DNA of 64,000 nt, taken from assembly GCA_963835825.1 (NCBI GenBank), contig CAWIGZ010000014.1:215188-279187 (forward strand), read 5' to 3'. The notes under the pieces are model-generated. The model was not told where the DNA came from and ran no database searches. It saw only the letters and a program-made list of their open reading frames with translations. The translations under genes and the position numbers were made by a program. This document shows positions 9,897 through 18,093 of the stretch, one piece after another (the first letter of the stretch is position 1; every line of letters starts with the position of its first letter). Source of the stretch: JADGRB01 sp963835825 (GTDB taxonomy: Bacteria > Myxococcota_A > Polyangia > Fen-1088).

Positions 9897-10165
9897 TCAT
9901 TTTGCCGAGTGATTGTGCCCGCCCGGACCGCCGGTGGGGACCGGAACAATCATCAGCGCGTGGGGCGTCTTCTCGTCGACGATGAACACCGGCGAAGCGG
10001 CCGAGCCGTCGGAGCCGACGTCGGCGGAGGTCATGTTGGGCGCGTAGAACATCAGGTGCCCCGGAAACGGCACCGCGACCCCCTTCCCCTCGTCGATGGT
10101 GACCACGTTGTGGGGCGACATCATGTAGATGATCCCCGGCCGCTTGGGCGCCTTCAGCTCCGGCA
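9897..10165 (-). pseudogene. C-terminal fragment of a conserved exported hypothetical protein
   Basis: About 88 codons read like the end of a conserved protein, with phrases KRPGIIYMMSP, PFPGHLMFYAPN and HALMIVPVP and a His-rich tail GHNHSA. I have seen this pattern in longer exported proteins of unknown function, but I cannot name the family. Upstream of about 10165 the frame loses any protein-like character and there is no signal peptide, so the 5' part is missing. I read it as a truncated gene. Confidence 0.5.
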
Positions 10166-10282
10166 GGGCCCGGGAAGCAGGGCGAGGCAGTTGACGGAGC
10201 CCCCCAACCTCACCCGCGTCGGCGAGCACCCACCTATGACTCCAAAGCCTCCGGGGCGACGCGAACGGCGTTCAGGATGCGG

Positions 10283-10443
10283 ATGTGCGGCGCGGACCGG
10301 AACGCGATCGGGCCCTCTCGAAGACAGATTCTGATCCCCGCCCCGGCGGGCCACTCGCGAGACGAGGCGCGTGCGCTCATCCAGAAGACGCACGTGAACC
10401 CGGACGCCCCGCCGCACGCGAAGAAGCACGCGGCCGAGTAAAG
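10283..10443 (+). pseudogene. Possible small coding remnant
   Basis: A 53-codon frame starts at ATG 10283 and ends at TAA 10443. It has strongly GC-biased third positions and reads ILIPAPAGHSRDEARALIQ and a Lys/His-rich tail. It may be the 3' end of a broken gene rather than a complete small protein. There is no clear ribosome-binding site. Confidence 0.2.
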
Positions 10444-10458
10444 TTTGCTCGGTCGGCG

Positions 10459-10770
10459 CTAGCGCGACTCCGGAGCAACTCCTTCGAGCCGCCGTGAAAG
10501 CTCGGCGATCTCCTCGCGGCTGTACGAGAGATGCCCCCGCTTCGTCGACGGCGGCCGCTTTGCGACGGAGAGCCCCGGGCGCCATTCCTTCGCGGGCCGG
10601 ATCGGTCGTGCGGTGAACCCGCCGCCGCAATTGGGGCAGACGTTGCGTAGTTCGTCTCGAACGCATGCTTCGCAGAAGGTGCATTCGTACGAGCAGATGC
10701 GTGCTTCCGTCGACGACGGGGGCAGGTCCTTGTCGCACATCTCGCAGTTGGGCCGTAGCTCAAGTGCCAT
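10459..10770 (-). CDS. DUF1272 zinc-ribbon protein
   Basis: The 103-residue product starts MALELRPNCEMCDKDLP and has four CxxC-type pairs (CEMC, CSYECTFCEAC, CPNC), the signature of the DUF1272 family. These are small cytoplasmic proteins expected to bind zinc and have no established role. The first half is the conserved domain. The last 45 residues are a basic tail that varies in the family. I chose the ATG at 10770 over one 24 bases upstream because family members begin at MALELRP. It is a lone gene between remnants and the cytochrome operon. Confidence 0.8.
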   Translation of the reverse strand: MALELRPNCEMCDKDLPPSSTEARICSYECTFCEACVRDELRNVCPNCGGGFTARPIRPAKEWRPGLSVAKRPPSTKRGHLSYSREEIAELSRRLEGVAPESR

Positions 10771-10845
10771 GATGGCTGAGGATAGGACGTTCAAGCGGCT
10801 CTTGTCCGATTACCTCGTGGTGCACATTTGGTTCCCGAGGCCATG

Positions 10846-11301
10846 TCAGCCCGCGTCCCGCGCCAGCGCCGCGCGCAGCACCAGGCCGAGCGCGATCAAC
10901 ACCAAGAGCGCCCCCGGCGGCACCAGGAGCGCGCCGAGCCCGGGGTCGCTGCCGTGCGCGTAGAGCCCGCCAGCGAAGAAGCCGGCGGGGATAAGGAGCG
11001 TGCCCGCGACCAGGCACGCCGACGCCGCCGCCGGCAGGCGCCCGGGCAGGAGCGGCAGCGCCGCCGCCAGCCCGAGGTTGACGAGGCCGAGCCCGATGCC
11101 GTGCGCGTGCGCCAGCGTGAAGAGGAAGCGGCGCGTCTCGCCGGCGACGCCGAGGTACCACGGCGCCTTGAACGCGTGCAGCGACTCGAGCACCACGCCG
11201 AGCGCGGCGAAGCCGAAGAGCGCCGCGGCGCCGACGCGCAGATGCAGGAGCTGAGCGCGGCGATCATTGTCGGCCGGCTGGGGGTGCGCGGGCCCGCTCA
11301 T
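10846..11301 (-). CDS. Small polytopic membrane protein of the cytochrome operon
   Basis: The 151-residue protein has about four hydrophobic segments (roughly residues 22-42, 60-82, 88-112 and 124-146) and little soluble sequence. I do not recognise a named family. Its start overlaps the stop of the octahaem cytochrome gene as ATGA (11298-11301), so the two are almost certainly co-translated. A role as membrane partner or quinone-side anchor of the cytochrome is an inference from that coupling only. His residues in HAHGIGLG and LHAFKAPW could be haem or quinone ligands, but this is not shown. Confidence 0.7.
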   Translation of the reverse strand: MSGPAHPQPADNDRRAQLLHLRVGAAALFGFAALGVVLESLHAFKAPWYLGVAGETRRFLFTLAHAHGIGLGLVNLGLAAALPLLPGRLPAAASACLVAGTLLIPAGFFAGGLYAHGSDPGLGALLVPPGALLVLIALGLVLRAALARDAG

Positions 11302-13124
11302 TCGGCCAGGAACATTTGATCGGTTTCGTCGCGCTCGGCCGCCAGCCGCTCGAACTCCCCGCGCGAATACGACATCTGGATTCCGTCATCGGGCTGCCGG
11401 GCCAGCCGTGCGCGCGCCTCGCGCTGCGCCGCCCAGCGCGACTCCTCGCTGCCGACGTAGTCGTACGCCAGATCGGCGAAGCCGGGGATGGTGCGCAGCG
11501 AGCGGATCGCCGTGTAGCGGATGGCGGAGTAGTCGTCGTCGAGGAGCTCGACGAGGAACGGCGCCATCGCGGCGTGGCCGGCCGCCGCGCAGGCGGCGAT
11601 GGCGCGCACGCCCGCCTCGCCGCGCGCGATGTAGAGCGCGCCGGCGGCGGTTCCGCGCTCGTCGGCGTCGAGCGTCGGCGCTGGCGTGCCCCACAAGCGC
11701 GCGAGCGCGTCGGCCGTCCAGGCGAGCGTGCGATCGAGATGGCAGAGGTTGCACGCATTCGGCCGCCCGGCGTCGACGTCGTCCTGCACGCGCGGAATGG
11801 TGATCTGGTGGCTGCGCATCGCGCGCAGAAGCCCCCAGGTCGTCTCCGGCATGTGGCAGTTGTAGCACGTCGATCCCGTCGAGCCGGGCGCGTGGTGCGT
11901 GTGTGCGGCGACGTTCTTGCCGATGGTGGCGTGACACTGCGTGCAGGCGCTGTCGCCGTCCTTGCCACGCGTGAGCTGCCAATTGGGATCGCTGTCGTGC
12001 ATCGAGTGGCACGACACGCAGGCGAGCGCGCCGCCAGAGAAGCAGCGCGACTCGACGAGGCCGTTGTACTCGCGCCCCGACACCCGCACCATGCCGTCCC
12101 TCCAATAGCGGCTCGGCGCGAACGAGGCGTCGGCGGCGATCTGCGCGCGGCAGTCGCTCGCGCCGAGGCTGGCGAGGCGCAGGATCGGCTTGCCGTCGGC
12201 GAGCGCGTCGCCGGGGCGGAAGCCGAGGCCGTGCTGGAGCCAGCCGTCGGGCGGGCAGGCGATGCCGTGGCACTGGCCGCAGACCTCGGCGCTGCGCGGC
12301 GGCGGAAGGCGCGCCGGGTTCACGATGGTCGCGTCGGCGGCGCCGCTATTGTGCAGCGACCAGCGGCGGAACGGATCGCGGTTGGCGGCGACGTGCGCGG
12401 CCGCCGGCCCGTGGCACGCCTCGCAGGCGATGCCGAGCTCGGCGACGCGACTCTGAGGCACGGTGAGCTTGGCGTCGAAGCCGGGGACGCCGCCGGTGAC
12501 GTGGCACTCGACGCAGATGCGGTTCCACGTCGACGGCTGCTTCGAGTATTCGGTGCCGACGAGGAAGACGTCGCGGCGCGGCACCCAACGCGCGTCGTCG
12601 AAGAGCCAGGTGAAGGGGAACTCGACGAGCTGGTTGCCGCGCGCGCCGGCGAGCCAGAAGGCCTCCATGTGGTGCGAGCCGGTCATCATCGGCACGCGGC
12701 GCGCGCCGACGCCGGAGATGTCGGCCCACAGCGTGTCGCCGTCGCGGCGCAGGCGATAGGTGCGGCCGTCGTCGTCGGAGCGCAGCGTCTCGCCGGCGAA
12801 GGGCGCGCGCACCGCTGCGCCGCGCGCCGGCTGCGTCATGGTGCGGTGGAAGCTGCGATGCCACGAAGCGTACTCGCTCGGGTGACAGGCGCGGCACGAG
12901 TCGGAGGTGACGTAGCCCCGATCGGCGACGGGCGCGGGCAAGGGAGCGCGCGCGGCGGCGGCGGCGGCGCGGCGGGCGTCGTCACGCGCGCGCCAGGCGA
13001 CGGCGGCGGCCGCGCTGCCGGCGACGAGCGCGGCCGCGAGCGCGATGGCCACCGCCGCGCGCGCGCCGCGCACCAGCAGCACGGTGGCGCCGCCGACGAG
13101 CACGCAGAAGAGGACGAGCTCCAT
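11298..13124 (-). CDS. Octahaem c-type cytochrome with C-terminal HEAT-like region
   Basis: This 608-residue protein has two hydrophobic segments at the N-terminus (about residues 1-45), so it is membrane-anchored and faces the periplasm. I count eight CxxCH haem-binding motifs, at about residues 77, 204, 234, 282, 369, 394, 420 and 458: CRACH, CVECH, CEACH, CGQCH, CVSCH, CTQCH, CYNCH and CNLCH. After residue 470 the sequence becomes alpha-helical with HEAT/TPR-like repeats (ALYIARGEAGVRAIAACAAA). It resembles multihaem cytochromes of the c554/NrfA-like group, but I see no clear active-site signature, so electron transfer is the safest role. It is coupled to the membrane protein at 10846. Confidence 0.85.
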   Translation of the reverse strand: MELVLFCVLVGGATVLLVRGARAAVAIALAAALVAGSAAAAVAWRARDDARRAAAAAARAPLPAPVADRGYVTSDSCRACHPSEYASWHRSFHRTMTQPARGAAVRAPFAGETLRSDDDGRTYRLRRDGDTLWADISGVGARRVPMMTGSHHMEAFWLAGARGNQLVEFPFTWLFDDARWVPRRDVFLVGTEYSKQPSTWNRICVECHVTGGVPGFDAKLTVPQSRVAELGIACEACHGPAAAHVAANRDPFRRWSLHNSGAADATIVNPARLPPPRSAEVCGQCHGIACPPDGWLQHGLGFRPGDALADGKPILRLASLGASDCRAQIAADASFAPSRYWRDGMVRVSGREYNGLVESRCFSGGALACVSCHSMHDSDPNWQLTRGKDGDSACTQCHATIGKNVAAHTHHAPGSTGSTCYNCHMPETTWGLLRAMRSHQITIPRVQDDVDAGRPNACNLCHLDRTLAWTADALARLWGTPAPTLDADERGTAAGALYIARGEAGVRAIAACAAAGHAAMAPFLVELLDDDYSAIRYTAIRSLRTIPGFADLAYDYVGSEESRWAAQREARARLARQPDDGIQMSYSRGEFERLAAERDETDQMFLAE

Positions 13125-13220
13125 CGCTGCCTGTCACCTTACCGCGAACGCGCGCGCCGGTTGCGCGGCAAGGCGCGCTACTGGGCGCGCTGCCCGCTGC
13201 GGAGGGCCGTTGGCCGACTC

Positions 13221-13500
13221 TCAGAGCAGCGGCGGAGCTGCAAGCTGAGCTAGTTGCAACGCCTGCGCGGGGAACCACGCTCCCGCGGCGGGGTCGATCG
13301 CGCCCCAGAGCGGATCGAAGGTGTTCTGCGCGTCGCCGGTGACGCCCCACGGATCGTAGGCGCTGTAGTCCCACGCCCGCGCGCCGCCCGCGATGTCGCA
13401 CTGGCCGTCAGACTCGCCGGGGACCTTGATCCACAGGTAGGCGTCCAGCAACGGAACGCCCGTGCTCGCGGTTGGGCGCGGGCCCCGCCGGGTCGAGCAC
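13221..13500 (-). pseudogene. 3' fragment of a glycoside hydrolase family 6 (cellulase) gene
   Basis: The frame ending at 13221 reads PLLDAYLWIKVPGESDGQC, DPLWGAIDPAAGAWFP and ALQLAQLAAPPL, which matches the C-terminal end of GH6 endoglucanases and cellobiohydrolases, including the PGESDG substrate-site motif. Only about 90 codons remain. Upstream, short GH6-like phrases appear to jump between frames near 13490-13530, and then nothing recognisable is left. GH6 enzymes are around 300-450 residues, so the catalytic core is lost. Confidence 0.65.
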
Positions 13501-13599
13501 GCCACCGGTGTCGCAAAGCTCCGCGACGCTCGGGAGGAGCTGTCGGAGGCGGCCGCGCGGATTGACCGACTGCGAACCTCTCCCCGCAAGCGCGATCCC

Positions 13600-14330
13600 G
13601 AGCGAAAGAAATCAATAGCTTACGAGTCGCGGCCGTTACCGTGGACGGAGAAACGTCAGCAGTTCTCGTCACTTCCAGCGGTGATGGATTCGAAAATCCT
13701 GGTCCTCTTCCGCCGCTTGCTCAGCGACAGCCAGGTGGTTCATCGGGCAGCCGTCTGATCGGACGCGTCTCCTTCGCTTCGCAGGCGGTTGGGCCTCGAA
13801 GCTCGTGCCAGACGGTCCAGGAAATGGCTCGCAGGGTACGCCGGCGCCACAATCGGGCTCAAGAGCCGCGGCGCGATAACGATGACTCGCTTCGCGCGAA
13901 TGGTCTTTGGCTCATCAATCGTAGTCGTCTCCCCCATCCTCGGGCGTATGCGCTTTCGCTCCCACACCGGCATTAGGGCAATGAAACAGCTGTGTGACGG
14001 ACTTCCATGAAGTGGATGTCGCCGGGCGACCCGGCGTGCGCGCCGTCGGTGCGCGCCAGCGTCACGGCGTCGACGACAGGCCGGGGCGCGTGAGTTGCAA
14101 CCAGCGCGACTTCGCTGCGGGGGTGGCCGGCGCCAGCTCGGCCGGAATCGCTATGGACGGCGTGGGTCTGAGCCGCCGATCGCGGCGCGACAGATCTCGT
14201 TGACTGGGGTCCGCACGCCCATATGTTTCTTCTCGCACCGGATGCTATCTCGGCCTTTCCGGCGCTGGAAGAAACGTTTAAGATTCCGTTTGTTAATCAG
14301 TGCAAGAGTCATCGCAAGGTCGACTAAATG
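13600..14330. other. Intergenic region without a supported gene
   Basis: No reading frame here has convincing codon use or a recognisable product. The last 120 bases are relatively AT-rich and probably hold the promoter of the acyl carrier protein operon that starts at 14345. Confidence 0.5.
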
Positions 14331-14344
14331 GTGAAAGGTAAATC

Positions 14345-14626
14345 GTGGTGAGTAACCCGGGGCAGGCGGTCGAATCGATGATCACGGACCTGATCTTGGA
14401 GTACGCCCTCAATGCGCCCGCGGACCGGCCGCTGAAGGCGGAGTTTTCGCTGCGAGACGAGATCGGGCTCGACTCTTTTTCGCTGGTCTCGTTGATGCTT
14501 CGTCTCGGCGAGGAGCTCAACGTCGACCTGATGGAGGAGTCCACCCGGCTGGGGATCGACCTGCAGAGCATCTCGACGTTCGGTGACCTCGTCCGGCTGA
14601 GCCGGGCGGTCGTCCCGGCCGCTTAG
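14345..14626 (+). CDS. Acyl carrier protein
   Basis: The 93-residue product has the phosphopantetheine attachment motif GLDSFSLVSLM (Ser near residue 45) in a four-helix ACP fold. GTG at 14345 is the start, with GAAAGG eight bases upstream. It is a stand-alone ACP, not the housekeeping copy of a fatty-acid operon, because it is followed by two acyltransferase-like genes and a glycosyltransferase. The inferred role is to carry an acyl or amino-acyl group for transfer to a sugar or lipid during envelope or exopolysaccharide synthesis. It begins the operon. Confidence 0.85.
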   Translation: MVSNPGQAVESMITDLILEYALNAPADRPLKAEFSLRDEIGLDSFSLVSLMLRLGEELNVDLMEESTRLGIDLQSISTFGDLVRLSRAVVPAA

Positions 14627-14640
14627 CCCCGGAGCTGCGC

Positions 14641-15216
14641 TTGTCGGATCGTGCCGTGCCCGAATCTTTCCCGCGGTCGATTGACCGACGGACGGCCGAC
14701 GAGCTGTCGCTGCGCGAAGTCCTCGCCGAGGACTTCAATGCCTATGGGCGACGCTGGGTCGAGCCTGGGTTGTGGGCGGTGGCGGTCCACCGCCTCGGCG
14801 CGCGCGTGGATCGTGCCCCCACCCCGCTGCTCCGGCGCCCGCTGGGGCTCGCGCACAAGGTTCTCTTCACCACGGTCGACTGGATCTGGGGCATCCACCT
14901 TCCCCGCACCACGCAGGTGGGGCGGCGCGTCCGCATCTGGCACAACGGCTCCATCTTCTTGAACGCGCGATCGATCGGCAACGACGTCCAGATCCGGCAC
15001 GACACGACGCTGGGGTCGGTGCGTATGAAGGACAGCGCGCGTCCCGAGTTGCTGCCGACCATCGAGGACGGCGCCGAGATCGGCTCCGGCGCCTGCATCC
15101 TGGGCGGCGTGAACCTGGGCCGTGGCGCGGTGGTGGGGGCGAACGCCGTCGTCCTGCAATCGGTGCCGGCTGGTGCCACGGTGTTCGGCGTTCCAGCCAA
15201 GATCATGCCCAAATGA
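14641..15216 (+). CDS. Serine acetyltransferase-like hexapeptide-repeat acyltransferase (first copy)
   Basis: The 191-residue protein has the CysE/LbH layout: a helical N-terminal part (LREVLAEDFNAYGRRW), then hexapeptide repeats (VGRRVRIWHNGSIFLNARSI, IGNDVQIRHDTTLG, IEDGAEIGSGACILGGV) and the cap VFGVPAKIMPK. I use the TTG at 14641 because GGAG lies just upstream and no ATG fits. True serine acetyltransferases have a longer N-terminal domain, and the catalytic His may be in IRHDTTLG. With an ACP alongside, O-acylation of a polysaccharide is at least as likely as cysteine synthesis. It overlaps the next gene by ATGA. Confidence 0.8.
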   Translation: MSDRAVPESFPRSIDRRTADELSLREVLAEDFNAYGRRWVEPGLWAVAVHRLGARVDRAPTPLLRRPLGLAHKVLFTTVDWIWGIHLPRTTQVGRRVRIWHNGSIFLNARSIGNDVQIRHDTTLGSVRMKDSARPELLPTIEDGAEIGSGACILGGVNLGRGAVVGANAVVLQSVPAGATVFGVPAKIMPK

Positions 15217-15791
15217 GCTCCGCCCCCGCCCGGACACCCACCCCGGACGCCCCGCTGCCGACCGGCGACGTCAACGGGAACCCCCGCGACATCGGACCGC
15301 TGGCGCTACTGGCCGAGGACTTTCGGACCTACGACCGAGATCCCCTGGCCGCGGGCTTCTGGGCCGTCACCGTCCACCGGATGGGGAACTGGCGCATGGC
15401 CATCAAGCCGAAGTGGCTCCGCGCTCCTGCCACCGTCGCCTATCGGGTGGCGTACCGAGGTGTGATTGCGCTCTGGGGAATCGATCTTCCCTACAACATG
15501 AAGATCGGCCGCCGGTTCCGCCTGGGCCATCATGGGTGCGTCCACATCGGCGCTCGCGAGATCGGTGACGACGTCACCATCCAGCACTCCGTCACTGTCG
15601 GCCTCATCCGACACAACACCCTGCGGTTTCCGACCATCGGCAACCGGGTCGAGATCGGGCCCGGCGCAGCCATCGTGGGGAGCATCCACGTCGGCGACGA
15701 TTCCTTCGTGGGCGCCAACACCGTCGTCGGTCGCGATCTGCTCCCCGCGTCGAAGGTGATGGGGATTCCGATGCGGTTCGAGAAACCGTGA
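15213..15791 (+). CDS. Serine acetyltransferase-like hexapeptide-repeat acyltransferase (second copy)
   Basis: This 192-residue protein is a paralogue of the preceding one. It has the same order: LALLAEDFRTYDRDPLAAGF, a short hydrophobic stretch, then left-handed beta-helix repeats (IGRRFRLGHHGCVHIGAREI, IGDDVTIQHSVTVG, IGNRVEIGPGAAIVGSIHVG) and the end VMGIPMRFEKP. The ATG at 15213 overlaps the upstream stop, so co-translation is expected. Two adjacent diverged copies suggest they act on different positions or substrates of one glycan, or form a hetero-oligomer. The acceptor is unknown. Confidence 0.8.
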   Translation: MSSAPARTPTPDAPLPTGDVNGNPRDIGPLALLAEDFRTYDRDPLAAGFWAVTVHRMGNWRMAIKPKWLRAPATVAYRVAYRGVIALWGIDLPYNMKIGRRFRLGHHGCVHIGAREIGDDVTIQHSVTVGLIRHNTLRFPTIGNRVEIGPGAAIVGSIHVGDDSFVGANTVVGRDLLPASKVMGIPMRFEKP

Positions 15792-15809
15792 CGTTGCTGG
15801 TCGTATGAT

Positions 15810-16886
15810 ATGGACGCTGCCGTTCGACTTGGCGAACGCGAAGGGGCGGGCGGAACGCCAGTGGCACAGGTAGACGTCGCGACCGTCATCGTCAATTTTC
15901 GAACGCCGGCGTCGACTATCGAAGCGGTCAAGGCGCTCTCGCCCGATCTCGACCAGTTGCAGAATTCGTTCGTGGTGGTGGTGGACAACGGGTCGGGCGA
16001 CGGCTCCCTGGAAAGTTTGCGGCAGGCCTTCGGAGGTCCGAGCTGGAGAGGGCGGATCCAGGTCGTCGACGCCGGTCGCAACGGCGGATTTGGAAGCGGC
16101 GTCAACGTCGGCGTTCAGCACGCCCTCCGATCGAACGCGGAGACGCGGTTCATCTACGTGCTCAACCCGGACGCCATGATCGAGCGCGGCGCCCTGCTCG
16201 CTCTGGTGAAGTTCATGGCCGACCGCCCCGACGCGGGCCTGGTGGGAAACGTCGTGAGGAACGAGGGCGCGGACGTGGTGCGCGCCTTTCGATTCCCGAC
16301 GGCGCTGAGCGAGCTGGAAGGCGGAGCTTGCCTGGGGCTCGTCAGCAAGCTGCTGCGCAAACACGCGGTCCCCACCGATCCGGGCCGATCGACCCAGGTC
16401 GACTGGGTGTCGGGCGCCAGCATGCTGTTCCGGCGTGAGGTGTTTTCGTCGGTCGGCTACTTCGACGAGGAATTCTTCCTCTACTTCGAGGAGGTCGACT
16501 TCGCCAAGCGGCTGCGGGAGGCGGGGTGGAAGACCTACTACGTTGCCGATGTCTTCGTCGACCACGTGGGGGGCCTCTCGACCGGATTCAAGGACGAGAC
16601 GCGCCGCATGCCGCAGTACTGGTTCGACTCTCGCCGCCGGTACTTCGTCAAGCACCACGGCCGCCTCTATGCGGTGGCCTGCGACGTGGCGCGGATGTTC
16701 GGACACGCGGTCTTCAAGGCGAAGATCACCGTCTCCCCTCGAGAGCATCGCGTTCGCCCCCATTTCGGACGAGACCTCTTTCGGCACAGCCTGTCCAATC
16801 TCCTGAAGCCGGCGCCGGCTCCGCCGCACCGATCCGGCCCGCTCCGTTTCATTCCGAGCCGTACCGACGAAATCCGGGTCGTCTGA
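15810..16886 (+). CDS. Family 2 glycosyltransferase (rhamnosyltransferase-like)
   Basis: The 358-residue product has the GT2 core: VATVIVNFRTP, VVVVDNGSGDGS, NGGFGSGVNVG, the DxD-like YVLNPDAMI, and WVSGASMLFRREVF followed by the FDEEFFLYFEEVDFAKRLR acceptor block. This matches WbbL/RfbF-type rhamnosyltransferases of O-antigen and exopolysaccharide synthesis. It lacks membrane segments, so it works at the cytoplasmic face. The ATG at 15810 has a weak ribosome-binding site. The GTG at 15861, nearer the core, is an alternative. It closes the ACP-acyltransferase operon. Confidence 0.85.
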   Translation: MDAAVRLGEREGAGGTPVAQVDVATVIVNFRTPASTIEAVKALSPDLDQLQNSFVVVVDNGSGDGSLESLRQAFGGPSWRGRIQVVDAGRNGGFGSGVNVGVQHALRSNAETRFIYVLNPDAMIERGALLALVKFMADRPDAGLVGNVVRNEGADVVRAFRFPTALSELEGGACLGLVSKLLRKHAVPTDPGRSTQVDWVSGASMLFRREVFSSVGYFDEEFFLYFEEVDFAKRLREAGWKTYYVADVFVDHVGGLSTGFKDETRRMPQYWFDSRRRYFVKHHGRLYAVACDVARMFGHAVFKAKITVSPREHRVRPHFGRDLFRHSLSNLLKPAPAPPHRSGPLRFIPSRTDEIRVV

Positions 16887-17043
16887 CAACAGGCTGACGA
16901 TCTCCGCGGGTGGGCCCAACAAGTGGTGGGTCCATCCTATAGGACCTGTTCCGTCCACTGCCCACCCTCGTCGGCCCACCGAAAGATGCCGTTTTCACGG
17001 CTGGGCCCGATCTAGATCGAAACCGCGGACGGCGGCAAGGCCG

Positions 17044-17553
17044 CTAATGACAGGTGCCGCCGGTCGTGGCCGAGGTCGAGCTGCATGTCAGGCCGGCGTT
17101 GCAGTCGGTCCCCGTCGTGTCGACGCTGTCGTAACCGCAGCAGGGCTGCCCCTTGCCGCCGCAGGCCTGGCAGGTCGCTGTTGTCGTCTGCTGCGAGGAG
17201 CAGAAGGTGTTGGGCGCCGTGCAGATGTTCGACAGGTTGGAGCAGCAGGGTTGGCCGAGCCCGCCGCACGTCGCGCACACGCCCGCATTGCAGATTGCTG
17301 CGCCCGTCGGCGACGTCCCGCAGTCGACCCCCGCGGCGACGCAGATCCCCCCGAACGTCGGGTCGTAGACGCAGCAACCACCATTTGCGCAGGTGTTGTT
17401 CGCACAGCACGGGTTGTGGGGAAGACCGCAAGCCTTGCAGGTGAAGATCTCGGCCCGCGTGCACCGATCCTGCGGCTCGAGGCAGTTGGTGGGACCGAAG
17501 CCGCAGCACGGCTCGTTCTCGTGTCCACATTCGCAGGTGCCCCCGGCGCACAT
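17044..17553 (-). CDS. Cysteine-rich repeat protein, 5' end unresolved
   Basis: The 169 codons from the ATG at 17553 encode repeated Cys modules: CCGFGPTNC, CCANNTCANGGCC, ATCGGLGQPCCS and CQACGGKGQPCCG, about 15% Cys. Such modules occur in secreted myxobacterial proteins and should be disulfide-bonded outside the cytoplasm, yet the listed start has no signal peptide. The same frame remains Cys-rich for 45 codons upstream (GACCSAEPPNGRC, SGSSCY) with no start before a stop near 17690. The true N-terminus is therefore probably in another frame and lost through a frameshift. Confidence 0.6.
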   Translation of the reverse strand: MCAGGTCECGHENEPCCGFGPTNCLEPQDRCTRAEIFTCKACGLPHNPCCANNTCANGGCCVYDPTFGGICVAAGVDCGTSPTGAAICNAGVCATCGGLGQPCCSNLSNICTAPNTFCSSQQTTTATCQACGGKGQPCCGYDSVDTTGTDCNAGLTCSSTSATTGGTCH

Positions 17554-17689
17554 CCCCTCACCCTGCGTGGTCGCGATGTAACAGCTCGACCCGGACGCCA
17601 GACAGCGACCATTCGGCGGCTCTGCAGAGCAGCAGGCGCCGCTCTCGCTGGGATGCCGCCGGAATCGCCCGAAACAGCTGCCCTATGAT

Positions 17690-18093
17690 GCACCGGTCGC
17701 GACGCTGTCTTGGACATCCCTGTCGTAGCCGTGACCCACAGTGTGAATACGAAGAAGGCCGTTTCCGGCCGCAACGGGTAGTGCCAAGGAGTTCAAAACA
17801 TGTGCGAGGCGTAACCTGGACGTCCACCCCGTTACGCCTGGGTGGTGGGAAAAGTGGTGGAAGTCACCCAACTCGCCACCGTCGACCTCTGGATCTCTAG
17901 TTATGCAAGCAGCGAGGCGTCCCCGCGGTCGTCCACTATGGCCCGCAGCCGGTGCTGATAGCTCTGTCGACTCGGCGTCCGAGCGTTGATCGGAGAATGC
18001 TGGCACAGACCGGGATTATTGCGGCGCACACCCGCCGTGAGTTGACTGAGTACCTGAGGGTCGTGGCATCATTCCGGCCAGGTTCTCACTCTC
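17690..18093. other. Intergenic region without a supported gene
   Basis: I see no convincing coding sequence. It may contain the missing N-terminal exported part of the Cys-rich gene in a disrupted form, and the promoter of the GH30 gene at 18094. Confidence 0.4.

Noticed and set aside
13641..13976. Plus-strand frame of 111 codons
   Set aside because: Low protein-like character, and an overlapping minus-strand frame is equally open.
15306..16979. Long minus-strand open frame (557 codons)
   Set aside because: It mirrors the second acyltransferase and the glycosyltransferase, both of which have clear family motifs.
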